Source: Synergistaceae bacterium
GTDB lineage: Bacteria > Synergistota > Synergistia > Synergistales > Aminobacteriaceae
Reading direction: 5' to 3'
Assembly: GCA_017455085.1 (NCBI GenBank)
Contig: JAFTBT010000152.1
Location: 1 to 13,383 of the forward strand
DNA length: 13,383 nucleotides
Translations under genes and position numbers: made by a program
Part shown: positions 1 through 5,780 of the stretch, piece after piece
Layout of the letters: every line of letters starts with the position of its first letter
How positions within the stretch are numbered: the first letter of the stretch is position 1
The notes under the pieces: model-generated
The model's input: only the letters and a program-made list of their open reading frames with translations
Database searches by the model: none
What the model was told of the DNA's origin: nothing

Positions 1-1
1 G

Positions 2-187
2 CAGAGAGATTCTCCGTTGAAGACGAAAATTTACACGCGGGAAGACGCACCGAATTTCGGAGACCTCAACGCCAGAGCCACCATCAAAGACAGCAGCGGA
101 AAGTTACGCAGCACATATGTACGCCTTCTGATTCGGAAAATCGCAGACCCCACAGCGATATCGAGCGTCATTCATCACGGAGGGTGA
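2..187 (+). CDS. 3' end of an unidentified protein (partial, start outside window)
   Basis: This frame is open from the window edge to a TGA at 185-187 and gives 61 residues ending in ISSVIHHGG. Codon choice (many C/G third positions, AGC, GAC, ACG, ATC) resembles that of the neighbouring genes. It has no convincing start codon with a ribosome binding site, so it is most likely the C-terminus of a gene that begins upstream of the window. The tail is polar and basic (LKTKIYTRED, LRSTYVRLLIRKI), with no membrane segment and no motif I recognise. A second frame is also open here, running from position 1 past 300, but its content (runs of His, Arg and Gln) looks non-coding. The function is unknown and the call rests on coding character alone. 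Confidence 0.5.
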   Translation, partial: QRDSPLKTKIYTREDAPNFGDLNARATIKDSSGKLRSTYVRLLIRKIADPTAISSVIHHGG

Positions 188-271
188 TTCTTCTCCATAC
201 ACACACAAAATATTCACGCACGACTTCACAAATTATGAATGCTTGTGCAAATTCAGAATTGGGCTTATCAT

Positions 272-300
272 TTACCAGTTATCCCAATCATAACTATAAA
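272..300 (+). promoter_or_regulatory. Putative sigma-70 promoter for nfnAB
   Basis: TTACCA (272-277) and TATAAA (295-300) are separated by 17 nt and match the -35/-10 consensus at 4/6 and 5/6 positions. Transcription would begin near 307, leaving a leader of about 22 nt before the TTG start at 329. A second candidate lies just upstream: TTGTGC (243-248), 17 nt, TATCAT (266-271). Both are pattern matches only. Confidence 0.45.
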
Positions 301-313
301 CTTTTACACAATC

Positions 314-320
314 GAGGGGG
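314..320 (+). promoter_or_regulatory. Ribosome binding site that decides the nfnA start
   Basis: GAGGGGG lies 8 nt before TTG 329. The in-frame ATG at 239 has no such site, and the 30 residues it would add lie over the predicted promoter. This supports TTG as the real start. Confidence 0.7.
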
Positions 321-328
321 AATCTTTT

Positions 329-1201
329 TTGCATAAGATACTCGAAAAACGTCAGCTTTCCTACGACAAGGAAAGAGACCAGAGCGTTTTCTACTACAAG
401 GTTCAAGCTCCAGAAATCGCACGTAACCGCAAGGCCGGACAGTTCATCATTTTCCAGATTGATGAAGACTACGGTGAACGCATTCCTCTCACCATCGCGG
501 ACGCTAATGCCGAAGAAGGCTGGATCGCTATCGTGTTCCAGACCGTCGGAGCTACTACCCGCAGATTTTCCGCAACCTTCAACGTCGGCGACAACATCCC
601 CGTACTCGTTGGGCCTCTGGGCAAACCCACACACATCGAGAAGAAAGACGGTATAGTCGTCTGCGTCGGCGGAGGCATCGGAATCGCTCCCCTGCACCCG
701 ATCGTTCAGGCGAATCATGCTATCGGCAACAAAGTAGTTACTATCATCGGCGCAAGGACGAAAGACCTGCTATTCTTCGAAGACGAAATGAAGGCCGCAA
801 GTGATGAGCTTATAGTCGTAACTGATGACGGCTCATATGGTCGCAAGGCAGTGGTTACCGTTCCGCTTACGGAGCTTTGCGAGAAGGAAAAGGTCTCCGA
901 AATCGTCTCAATAGGTCCCGCAATCATGATGAAGTTCTGCGTGGCGGCGGCTCGTCCGTTCAACGTACCTATCACTACGTCACTCAACACGATAATGATC
1001 GATGGCACTGGCATGTGCGGATGCTGCAGGGTCAAGGTCGGCGACAAAACCAAGTTTGTGTGCGTAGATGGCCCAGAGTTCAACGGCTATGAAGTGGACT
1101 TCGACAACATGATGCAGAGAATGACTGCCTTCAAGGACATGGAGAAAGAGGCAGACCACAAGTGCAGAATCGGACTTGATGCAGGAAAGGCGGGCGCGTA
1201 A
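329..1201 (+). CDS. nfnA: NfnA: NADH-dependent reduced ferredoxin:NADP+ oxidoreductase, small subunit (ferredoxin-NADP reductase type, SudB-like)
   Basis: This is the small subunit of the cytoplasmic flavin-based electron-bifurcating complex NfnAB, which couples NADPH oxidation to reduction of NAD+ and ferredoxin, or runs in reverse. It has 290 residues from TTG 329, close to the family's usual size (about 280), and starts HKILEKRQLS as family members do. The visible order is an FAD-binding site ERIPLTIAD (about residues 50-58), a nucleotide-binding loop VGGGIGIAP (about 113-121) and a C-terminal [2Fe-2S] site. Asp225, Cys230, Cys233 and Cys245 have the same spacing that I recall for the Asp/Cys3 cluster of the Pyrococcus NfnS structure. 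The ATG at 239 is in frame but lacks a ribosome binding site, and the residues it would add resemble nothing in the family. The stop is 2 nt before nfnB, so the two are co-transcribed. The same family is also annotated as sulfide dehydrogenase, and sequence alone cannot separate the two uses. Confidence 0.9.
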   Translation: MHKILEKRQLSYDKERDQSVFYYKVQAPEIARNRKAGQFIIFQIDEDYGERIPLTIADANAEEGWIAIVFQTVGATTRRFSATFNVGDNIPVLVGPLGKPTHIEKKDGIVVCVGGGIGIAPLHPIVQANHAIGNKVVTIIGARTKDLLFFEDEMKAASDELIVVTDDGSYGRKAVVTVPLTELCEKEKVSEIVSIGPAIMMKFCVAAARPFNVPITTSLNTIMIDGTGMCGCCRVKVGDKTKFVCVDGPEFNGYEVDFDNMMQRMTAFKDMEKEADHKCRIGLDAGKAGA

Positions 1202-1203
1202 CC

Positions 1204-2694
1204 ATGAGTGAACACAAGACTACAGAGATGCTGCAGGAAGAAGCCGCGAAAATTTGGGCAGGCATTGAGGGAAAAACACTAGCCAATAAGGACAGGTGTG
1301 GTATTCCTCAGCAGGAGATGCCCTCACAGGATCCGCATGTTCGCGCGCATAACATGTCAGAAGTTGCGTTAGGGTACACAGAGACTCAAGCCAGAGTCGA
1401 GGCGGAGAGATGCATACAGTGTCCTTCAGCTCCGTGCAAAAAGGGCTGCCCTGTGGGAGTGCCGATTCCTGAGTTCATCAAGCACATTCAGCAGGGAGAC
1501 TTCAAGGGCGCAGTCGACACCATCAAGCACACGAATCTGCTTCCGGCGATTTGCGGGCGTGTATGTCCTCAGGAGACTCAGTGCCAGGCACAATGCACCA
1601 TCGGAAAAATGCTGAAGTCTCCGGAAAAAGCAGTAGCTATCGGCAGACTTGAGCGTTATGTTGCTGACTGGGAGAGAGCGAACAACCAGATCACTGTACC
1701 CACACCGAAACCAGACACAGGCAAAAAAGTTGCAGTTATCGGCTCAGGGCCTGCTGGACTCACAGTTGCGGCGGATATTCGTAGAGAAGGACATAGCGTT
1801 ACGGTGTTTGAGGCGTTCCAGAAAACCGGCGGAGTCTTGGTGTACGGCATACCTGAGTTCAGGCTTCCGAAGGCACTCGTTGCGAAAGAAGTCGAGAACC
1901 TCAAGAGAATGGGCGTAGAGTTCAAGACGAGCTTTTTGGTGGGACGCACTGAGACACTTGACCAGCTTTTGACGGAACAGGGATTTGACGCGGCATTTAT
2001 CGGGACAGGTGCAGGCCTTCCGAAGTTCATGCGCATTGAGGGCGAAAACCTGATCGGAGTCTTCAGCGCAAACGAGTATCTCACACGCTCCAACCTCATG
2101 AGGGCATATGACCGTGAACACGCGGATACTCCCATGTATGACGCGAAGAGGGTTGCAGTTTTCGGAGGCGGAAACGTGGCAATGGACGGCGCAAGGACAG
2201 CACTCAGGCTCGGCGCGGAGAAAGTGTATTGCGTGTACAGGAGGACTCGTGCAGAGATGCCCGCAAGAATCGAGGAGGTTGCTCACGCGTTCGAGGAGGG
2301 TGTAGATTTCCACTTCCTGGAGAATCCCACGAAGTTCATCGGCGACGACAAGGGCAGATTGATCGGCGTTGAGCTGCTGAACTATGAGCTCGGTGAACCT
2401 GATGAGTCCGGACGCAGAAAGCCCGTAGCTATTCCGGGAACAGAGCATGTACTCGACATTGATGCGGCAGTTATCGCGCTGGGGAATGACTCGAACCCGC
2501 TGATGGCGCAGACGACCGAAGGCCTCAACGTCACGAAGTACGGGAATATCATTGCAGACGAGAACCAGAAGACCAGCATTCCGAGAGTGTGGGCAGGCGG
2601 AGACATAGTGCGTGGAGCTGCGACGGTCATTCTTGCGATGGGTGACGGCAGGCGTGCGGCGGCCAGCATGAACGAGTACTTAGCGGGAAAATAG
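1204..2694 (+). CDS. nfnB: NfnB: NADH-dependent reduced ferredoxin:NADP+ oxidoreductase, large subunit (GltD/SudA-like flavoprotein)
   Basis: This 496-residue large subunit of NfnAB should carry the bifurcating FAD, the NADP(H) site and two [4Fe-4S] clusters. The N-terminal domain, related to dihydropyrimidine dehydrogenase domain I and the glutamate synthase small chain, has two cysteine groups: Cys70, 73, 78 and 82 (CIQCPSAPCKKGC), and Cys117, 121, 127 and 131 (CGRVCPQETQCQAQC). In this family a Glu replaces one Cys ligand of a cluster, and the Glu of CPQE (124) is a candidate. A first Rossmann motif, VAVIGSGPAG, spans 176-185 (FAD). A second, VAVFGGGNVA, spans 317-326 and is followed by YRRTRAEMPA (NADPH). 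The C-terminal FAD signature WAGGDIVRGAATVILAMGDG covers 463-482. The ATG lies 2 nt after nfnA, with AGGAAAGG at 1183-1190, a rather long 13-nt spacing. A hairpin terminator follows at 2733. GltD of glutamate synthase is the main alternative, but the nfnA partner argues against it. Confidence 0.92.
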   Translation: MSEHKTTEMLQEEAAKIWAGIEGKTLANKDRCGIPQQEMPSQDPHVRAHNMSEVALGYTETQARVEAERCIQCPSAPCKKGCPVGVPIPEFIKHIQQGDFKGAVDTIKHTNLLPAICGRVCPQETQCQAQCTIGKMLKSPEKAVAIGRLERYVADWERANNQITVPTPKPDTGKKVAVIGSGPAGLTVAADIRREGHSVTVFEAFQKTGGVLVYGIPEFRLPKALVAKEVENLKRMGVEFKTSFLVGRTETLDQLLTEQGFDAAFIGTGAGLPKFMRIEGENLIGVFSANEYLTRSNLMRAYDREHADTPMYDAKRVAVFGGGNVAMDGARTALRLGAEKVYCVYRRTRAEMPARIEEVAHAFEEGVDFHFLENPTKFIGDDKGRLIGVELLNYELGEPDESGRRKPVAIPGTEHVLDIDAAVIALGNDSNPLMAQTTEGLNVTKYGNIIADENQKTSIPRVWAGGDIVRGAATVILAMGDGRRAAASMNEYLAGK

Positions 2695-2732
2695 CAGTAT
2701 ATTCTGCTGAGAAACCCATAATGTGAATCTTT

Positions 2733-2766
2733 ACGGAGGAGTCTTTCTCGGCTTCTCCGTTTTTGT
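2733..2766 (+). terminator. Rho-independent terminator after nfnB (hairpin A of a matched pair)
   Basis: ACGGAGGAG (2733-2741) pairs with CTTCTCCGT (2752-2760), nine pairs with one G-T wobble, and runs straight into TTTTTGTGT. It ends the nfnAB transcript. It also lies only a few bases before the ribosome binding site (AGGGGA, 2773-2778) of the next gene, leaving little room for a separate promoter. The same design recurs at 3591. Confidence 0.8.
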
Positions 2767-2784
2767 GTAGCAAGGGGACTGAAA

Positions 2785-3576
2785 ATGTCAGACATAAATT
2801 ATCAGCACATAAGAAACGCTGCGGCAAGAATCGAATACTCCGGTAATGTCTTTCTTGTTGACCCGTTTTTAGCGGAGAAGGGAGCATATCCGGGGTTTGC
2901 AGGCACACCGAACAGCAGCAAACGCATTCCGTTAATCGATCTGCCTATGCCTATTCAGGAAGTCGTCAGGGGAATCGATGCAGTGATACTCACACACACG
3001 CATTTGGATCACTGGGATGATGCAGCTCGTGAGATTCTTCCGAAGGGTATTCCGTTTTTTGTCCAGAATGCCGGAGACGCAAGGAATATACGTGAACAGG
3101 GATTCACGAACGTTATGGTTGTCGGCAAAAAGACTCCCTTCAGGAACGTCCACATATCCCGCACAGCAGGACAGCACGGTCCGGATGCTCTGTATTCTGT
3201 TCCGGCGAGGGCTGAATTTGCTGGTGATGCTATGGGATTCGTTCTTCAGGCTGACGGTGAAAAGACTCTGTATGTTGTCGGTGATACTACGTGGCATCCG
3301 TTTGTGGAAGTTGCGCTCAGGACATATCACCCTGATGTTATCGTGATGAATACGGGCTATGCAATGGTGAACGGTATAAACGGAAGCCTGATCATGGGCA
3401 AAGATGACATTATCCGCATGTATAAGGAAATGCCGGAAGCAAAGATTATCGCCGTACACATGGACGCAGTTAATCACACGATGACCAGCAGCGAGGAAGT
3501 CAGGGAACTCGTGAAGGGAAACAGCCTAACAGACAGGGTATATGTTCCGCGTGAGGGTGAGACACTGAGTTTTTAG
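2785..3576 (+). CDS. Metallo-beta-lactamase-fold metal-dependent hydrolase (UlaG-like family)
   Basis: A 263-residue soluble hydrolase expected to bind one or two divalent metals. The diagnostic HxHxDH motif is THTHLDHW (His71, His73, Asp75, His76). Further metal or active-site candidates are His131 (HGPD), Asp167 (VVGDTTW), and His225 and His231 (VHMDAVNHTM). The early LVDPF (24-28) and the late MDAVNH are typical of the UlaG/L-ascorbate-6-phosphate lactonase-like branch, whose members usually act on small phosphorylated or lactone substrates. No ascorbate-pathway genes are nearby, so the substrate is open. ATG 2785 follows an AGGGGA site (2773-2778). There is no signal peptide, so it is cytoplasmic. 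It is boxed between two look-alike terminators, so it may be its own transcription unit or depend on read-through from nfnAB. Confidence 0.85.
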   Translation: MSDINYQHIRNAAARIEYSGNVFLVDPFLAEKGAYPGFAGTPNSSKRIPLIDLPMPIQEVVRGIDAVILTHTHLDHWDDAAREILPKGIPFFVQNAGDARNIREQGFTNVMVVGKKTPFRNVHISRTAGQHGPDALYSVPARAEFAGDAMGFVLQADGEKTLYVVGDTTWHPFVEVALRTYHPDVIVMNTGYAMVNGINGSLIMGKDDIIRMYKEMPEAKIIAVHMDAVNHTMTSSEEVRELVKGNSLTDRVYVPREGETLSF

Positions 3577-3590
3577 CTGCTGTGAATTTT

Positions 3591-3629
3591 GTGGAGAGGT
3601 GAAGGAATTTGCTTCTCCGCTTTTGTGTT
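3591..3629 (+). terminator. Rho-independent terminator after the MBL hydrolase (hairpin B of a matched pair)
   Basis: GTGGAGAGGT (3591-3600) pairs with GCTTCTCCGC (3611-3620), ten pairs including three G-T wobbles, followed by TTTTGTGTT. The right arm and tail (GCTTCTCCGyTTTTGTGT) are almost identical to those at 2752-2768. Base changes in the left arm keep the pairing: A-T becomes G-C and C-G becomes T-G. It ends two bases before the ribosome binding site of the 72-residue gene. Confidence 0.75.
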
Positions 3630-3630
3630 A

Positions 3631-3639
3631 GGAGGAGGC
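3631..3639 (+). promoter_or_regulatory. Ribosome binding site that decides the start of the 72-residue protein
   Basis: GGAGGAGGC is a near-ideal site just upstream of ATG 3643. The longer in-frame reading from TTG 3589 would begin inside the terminator hairpin and is unlikely. Confidence 0.75.
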
Positions 3640-3642
3640 ATA

Positions 3643-3861
3643 ATGTCAGCACAAAGCATCGCAGTAATCGAGTCCGAAAAACTTTCAGGTAAATATGACA
3701 AACGTTATGTAGTTGTCGACAAGGACACCGGCGAAGTTCTGGATGACGCTAAAGGCTGCGGCTACAAGACCGCACAGAAAGCACATGCTGCTTATGCGTA
3801 CAAGACTAGAAACAGGAGCAAAGATGGAGAATTGCTGAAGGCATGGAAAACTTCACTATAG
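3643..3861 (+). CDS. Small unidentified basic protein, 72 residues
   Basis: I do not recognise this family. It starts MSAQSIAVIE from ATG 3643 with a very strong ribosome binding site, so it should be well translated once transcribed. The sequence is highly charged, with no signal peptide or membrane segment. A central KRYVVVDKDTGEVLDDAKG (20-38) reads like two beta strands joined by a DTGE turn. The C-terminal half, YKTAQKAHAAYAYKTRNRSK (41-60), looks like a basic amphipathic helix. The single Cys39 is flanked by glycines. This could be a compact beta-beta-helix protein, possibly nucleic-acid binding given the Lys/Arg helix, but that is inference. It follows the MBL hydrolase across a terminator and converges on the - strand operon, sharing a hairpin with it. 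Confidence 0.75.
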   Translation: MSAQSIAVIESEKLSGKYDKRYVVVDKDTGEVLDDAKGCGYKTAQKAHAAYAYKTRNRSKDGELLKAWKTSL

Positions 3862-3863
3862 AC

Positions 3864-3893
3864 AAAAAAAGCTCCCGGAATCTCTCTGGGGGT
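3864..3893 (-). terminator. Terminator of the symporter-esterase-flavoprotein operon (shared with the convergent small gene)
   Basis: On the + strand GCTCCCGG (3871-3878) pairs with CTGGGGGT (3886-3893), including G-T wobbles. Read on the - strand the hairpin is followed by seven T (A run at 3864-3870), a strong intrinsic terminator for the gene ending at 3912. On the + strand the tail is only TCTATTATT, so termination of the small gene from the left would be weaker. Confidence 0.8.
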
Positions 3894-3911
3894 CTATTAT
3901 TGCTCTGAAAG

Positions 3912-4874
3912 CTAGAAGTCTTTGGTGAGATTGTCAATGATTTGCTTGACCGTCTTGATTTCGTGAATGAAGCTGATTCCGTTTCCGACGGATACATAGC
4001 CCCGGTTCATATCGCCCTCAAGCATACCTATACGCAGATTCGTGAAGCCTCCCATTTTCCGGCCAAGTTCCTCATTAGTAGCTCCTGCCTTGTCCATCGC
4101 AACAAGCTCATCCGCCAATTCTCCGGGCAGCGACCGGTAATACGCCGGTATCGTCCTGAACAGCAGCAAATCCTGCGCATCCGCCTTCAGCACAGCCTGT
4201 TTGACGTTTTCGGCCATCCTGCTTTCCTTGCTCATCAGGAACACCGTCCCGCAATACACTCCTTCTGCTCCCAGAGCAATAGCTGCGTTGAAGCCCCTGC
4301 TGTCAGTGATTCCTCCTGCTGCCATCACAGGAGTATGCTCCACCGCGTCAACAATCATCGGCACAATTGAGAACGTCCCCAGCACTTGACCCGGAAGTGT
4401 TCCGCCCTCGTCAAACCCTGTCGCTACAATCACGTCTGCTCCGAACTGTTCGGCCTTGCGCGCATTTTCCGGTGTAGGGTTCAGTGAACGGTACACTATC
4501 TTGATTCCGTGAGCCTTGAACTCGCTGAACATAGCTGCGTCAGGTTCTCCCACAAACGTAACTACAGGCACATGCTCCTCGTAAATCACCTTCAGCATCG
4601 GCGGAGTATAGATGTCTTCTCTGTTCTGGACCGGCAGGACGTTCACCGAGAAAGGTTTATCCGTCAATGCTCTGACCTTGCGGATCTCTGCCCTCATGTT
4701 TTCGGCTGTACCGTCAGGATCACGGGTTACTGCTGTCTGTCCGGCGTTAGGGCCAAGACTTCCGAGTCCTCCTGCATTGCTCACTGCAGCTGCTAATTTC
4801 GCGTCAGTCAGCCACACCATAGGCCCCTGAATTACGGGCTTGCTTATTCCCAATATTTCACATACACGATTCAT
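3912..4874 (-). CDS. Nitronate monooxygenase / FabK-like FMN TIM-barrel protein with altered active site
   Basis: This 320-residue protein belongs to the 2-nitropropane dioxygenase superfamily, which includes nitronate monooxygenases and FabK enoyl-ACP reductases and binds FMN in a TIM barrel. The family signs are VIQGPMVWLTDAKLAAAVSN (14-33) then AGGLGSLG (34-41), PFSVNVL (74-80), the phosphate-binding AAGGI (185-189) and GAEGVYCGT (202-210). In class I nitronate monooxygenases and FabK the loop after the GADV strand reads GGH with a catalytic His. Here it reads GFDEGGTLPG with Thr159 in that place. Either this belongs to a diverged subgroup or its chemistry differs. A monooxygenase needing O2 would be odd in an anaerobe, so a reductase role is possible. 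It is the last gene of a three-gene operon, with ATG 4874 preceded by AGGAGG overlapping the esterase stop codon. Confidence 0.82.
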   Translation of the reverse strand: MNRVCEILGISKPVIQGPMVWLTDAKLAAAVSNAGGLGSLGPNAGQTAVTRDPDGTAENMRAEIRKVRALTDKPFSVNVLPVQNREDIYTPPMLKVIYEEHVPVVTFVGEPDAAMFSEFKAHGIKIVYRSLNPTPENARKAEQFGADVIVATGFDEGGTLPGQVLGTFSIVPMIVDAVEHTPVMAAGGITDSRGFNAAIALGAEGVYCGTVFLMSKESRMAENVKQAVLKADAQDLLLFRTIPAYYRSLPGELADELVAMDKAGATNEELGRKMGGFTNLRIGMLEGDMNRGYVSVGNGISFIHEIKTVKQIIDNLTKDF

Positions 4875-4885
4875 TTCTGTACATA

Positions 4886-4891
4886 CCTCCT
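4886..4891 (-). promoter_or_regulatory. Ribosome binding site overlapping the upstream stop codon
   Basis: AGGAGG for the flavoprotein gene overlaps the TAG stop (4890-4892) of the esterase, with an 11-nt spacer to ATG 4874. Ribosomes finishing the esterase uncover or re-use this site, so the two are probably translationally coupled. Confidence 0.7.
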
Positions 4892-5777
4892 AATTTTTCA
4901 CATACTTCCTGAAGAATCCGCACATGTCCTCCACGCATTCATGAGCCTCTTTCAGCCCGATGTTGCAGCAGAAATCATGTCCCAGCACCTTTTCTCCAGA
5001 AACATAGTATCTCGCGCAGAACGGAATATCTTTGCTGACAAGTGCATTCACCAATTGATGAAGCTGTACTCTCAAGAAATCACCCGTCCCTGTCGCTGCA
5101 AACACCGCCGGAAAATCCCCCGTTATGTGCTTGAACAGGTTCATAGCCTCCATTTCCGGAACAGTCCCGCCGTTGGGCATATACTCAGCAATCAGCGGCA
5201 TAGTTACTTCGTCGTCATAGTTCGGGAGGTCGATTCTGTACGTCCCGCACAGCAGCCCCACAGCCCTGAACGCAAAACCTTCCGGCGCAGAGAACTCATA
5301 CACTGCTGCGTAGTCGGGATTCGTGAGGATTGCTGCGTAGAGTCCGATCCCGTTCGCTCCGGCAGAGTCCCCAATCCCGAAGATGTTCGCTGTGTCGAGT
5401 CCGTACTCCTCTGCGTGAGTCATCACCCATCCTGCAACACGATTCATGTCCTCAAGCCCTGCTGGGTGCTGAAACTCCGGTGCAAGCCTGTACGTGAAGT
5501 TCACCACTGCGAAGCCCAAACGAGCAATGTTCATACAGTAGAATTGATAGCGTTCCTTGTCGCCGTATACCCATCCGCCTCCGTGAAACGAAATGATCAC
5601 AGGCAGTTTTCCCTCTGCACTCTTGGGGCGGTAAATGTCAAGGACATTCCATCTTGAGTCAGGGCCGTAAACTATTCCGTCAAACCTCCGGACATCTTCA
5701 GGGGTCTTCAGGCCTGCGTCCCTGATTTCGTCTCCGGAGTTGAAATTTTCCCGCATATACAGACCGAATGACTTCAT
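4890..5777 (-). CDS. Alpha/beta-hydrolase, HSL-type (family IV) esterase, probably acetyl/acyl esterase
   Basis: A 295-residue esterase expected to hydrolyse short-chain esters. The oxyanion-hole motif HGGGW is at 65-69, as in the hormone-sensitive-lipase group. The nucleophile elbow GDSAG is at 136-140 (Ser138). The remaining triad members are probably Asp233 (TGTGDFL) and His267 (LGHDF). YRLAPE (96-101) is another group signature. There is no signal peptide, so the substrate must enter the cell, which fits the symporter gene 3 nt upstream. ATG 5777 has AAGGAA at 5788-5793 with a 10-nt spacer. The protein has six cysteines in the last 45 residues or so (FC, CC, CV, MC), unusual for a cytoplasmic esterase; they may be incidental. 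The nearest alternative is a sugar O-acetylesterase, and the substrate cannot be told from sequence. Confidence 0.88.
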   Translation of the reverse strand: MKSFGLYMRENFNSGDEIRDAGLKTPEDVRRFDGIVYGPDSRWNVLDIYRPKSAEGKLPVIISFHGGGWVYGDKERYQFYCMNIARLGFAVVNFTYRLAPEFQHPAGLEDMNRVAGWVMTHAEEYGLDTANIFGIGDSAGANGIGLYAAILTNPDYAAVYEFSAPEGFAFRAVGLLCGTYRIDLPNYDDEVTMPLIAEYMPNGGTVPEMEAMNLFKHITGDFPAVFAATGTGDFLRVQLHQLVNALVSKDIPFCARYYVSGEKVLGHDFCCNIGLKEAHECVEDMCGFFRKYVKN

Positions 5778-5780
5778 GAT

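Noticed and set aside
177..194. Hairpin GGAGGG...TTCTCC after the first partial gene
   Set aside because: The stem is short, with G-T pairs, and no T run follows (ATACACACAC), so a terminator call is not supported.
1744..2448. - strand open frame of about 234 residues inside nfnB
   Set aside because: nfnB is unambiguous here with intact FAD and NADPH motifs; the antisense frame is a codon-bias shadow rich in Cys, His and Arg.
2693..2708. AGCAG-TATATT-CTGCT small hairpin at the end of nfnB
   Set aside because: It is only five pairs and has no T run; the real terminator is the stronger hairpin at 2733.
2932..3477. - strand open frame of about 181 residues inside the MBL hydrolase gene
   Set aside because: It is opposite a clear HxHxDH hydrolase, has no start context and has a composition typical of antisense frames.
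4941..5657. + strand open frame of about 238 residues opposite the esterase gene
   Set aside because: The - strand protein has HGGGW, GDSAG, Asp and His in the right order; the + frame is His/Cys/Arg-rich with no recognisable domain.
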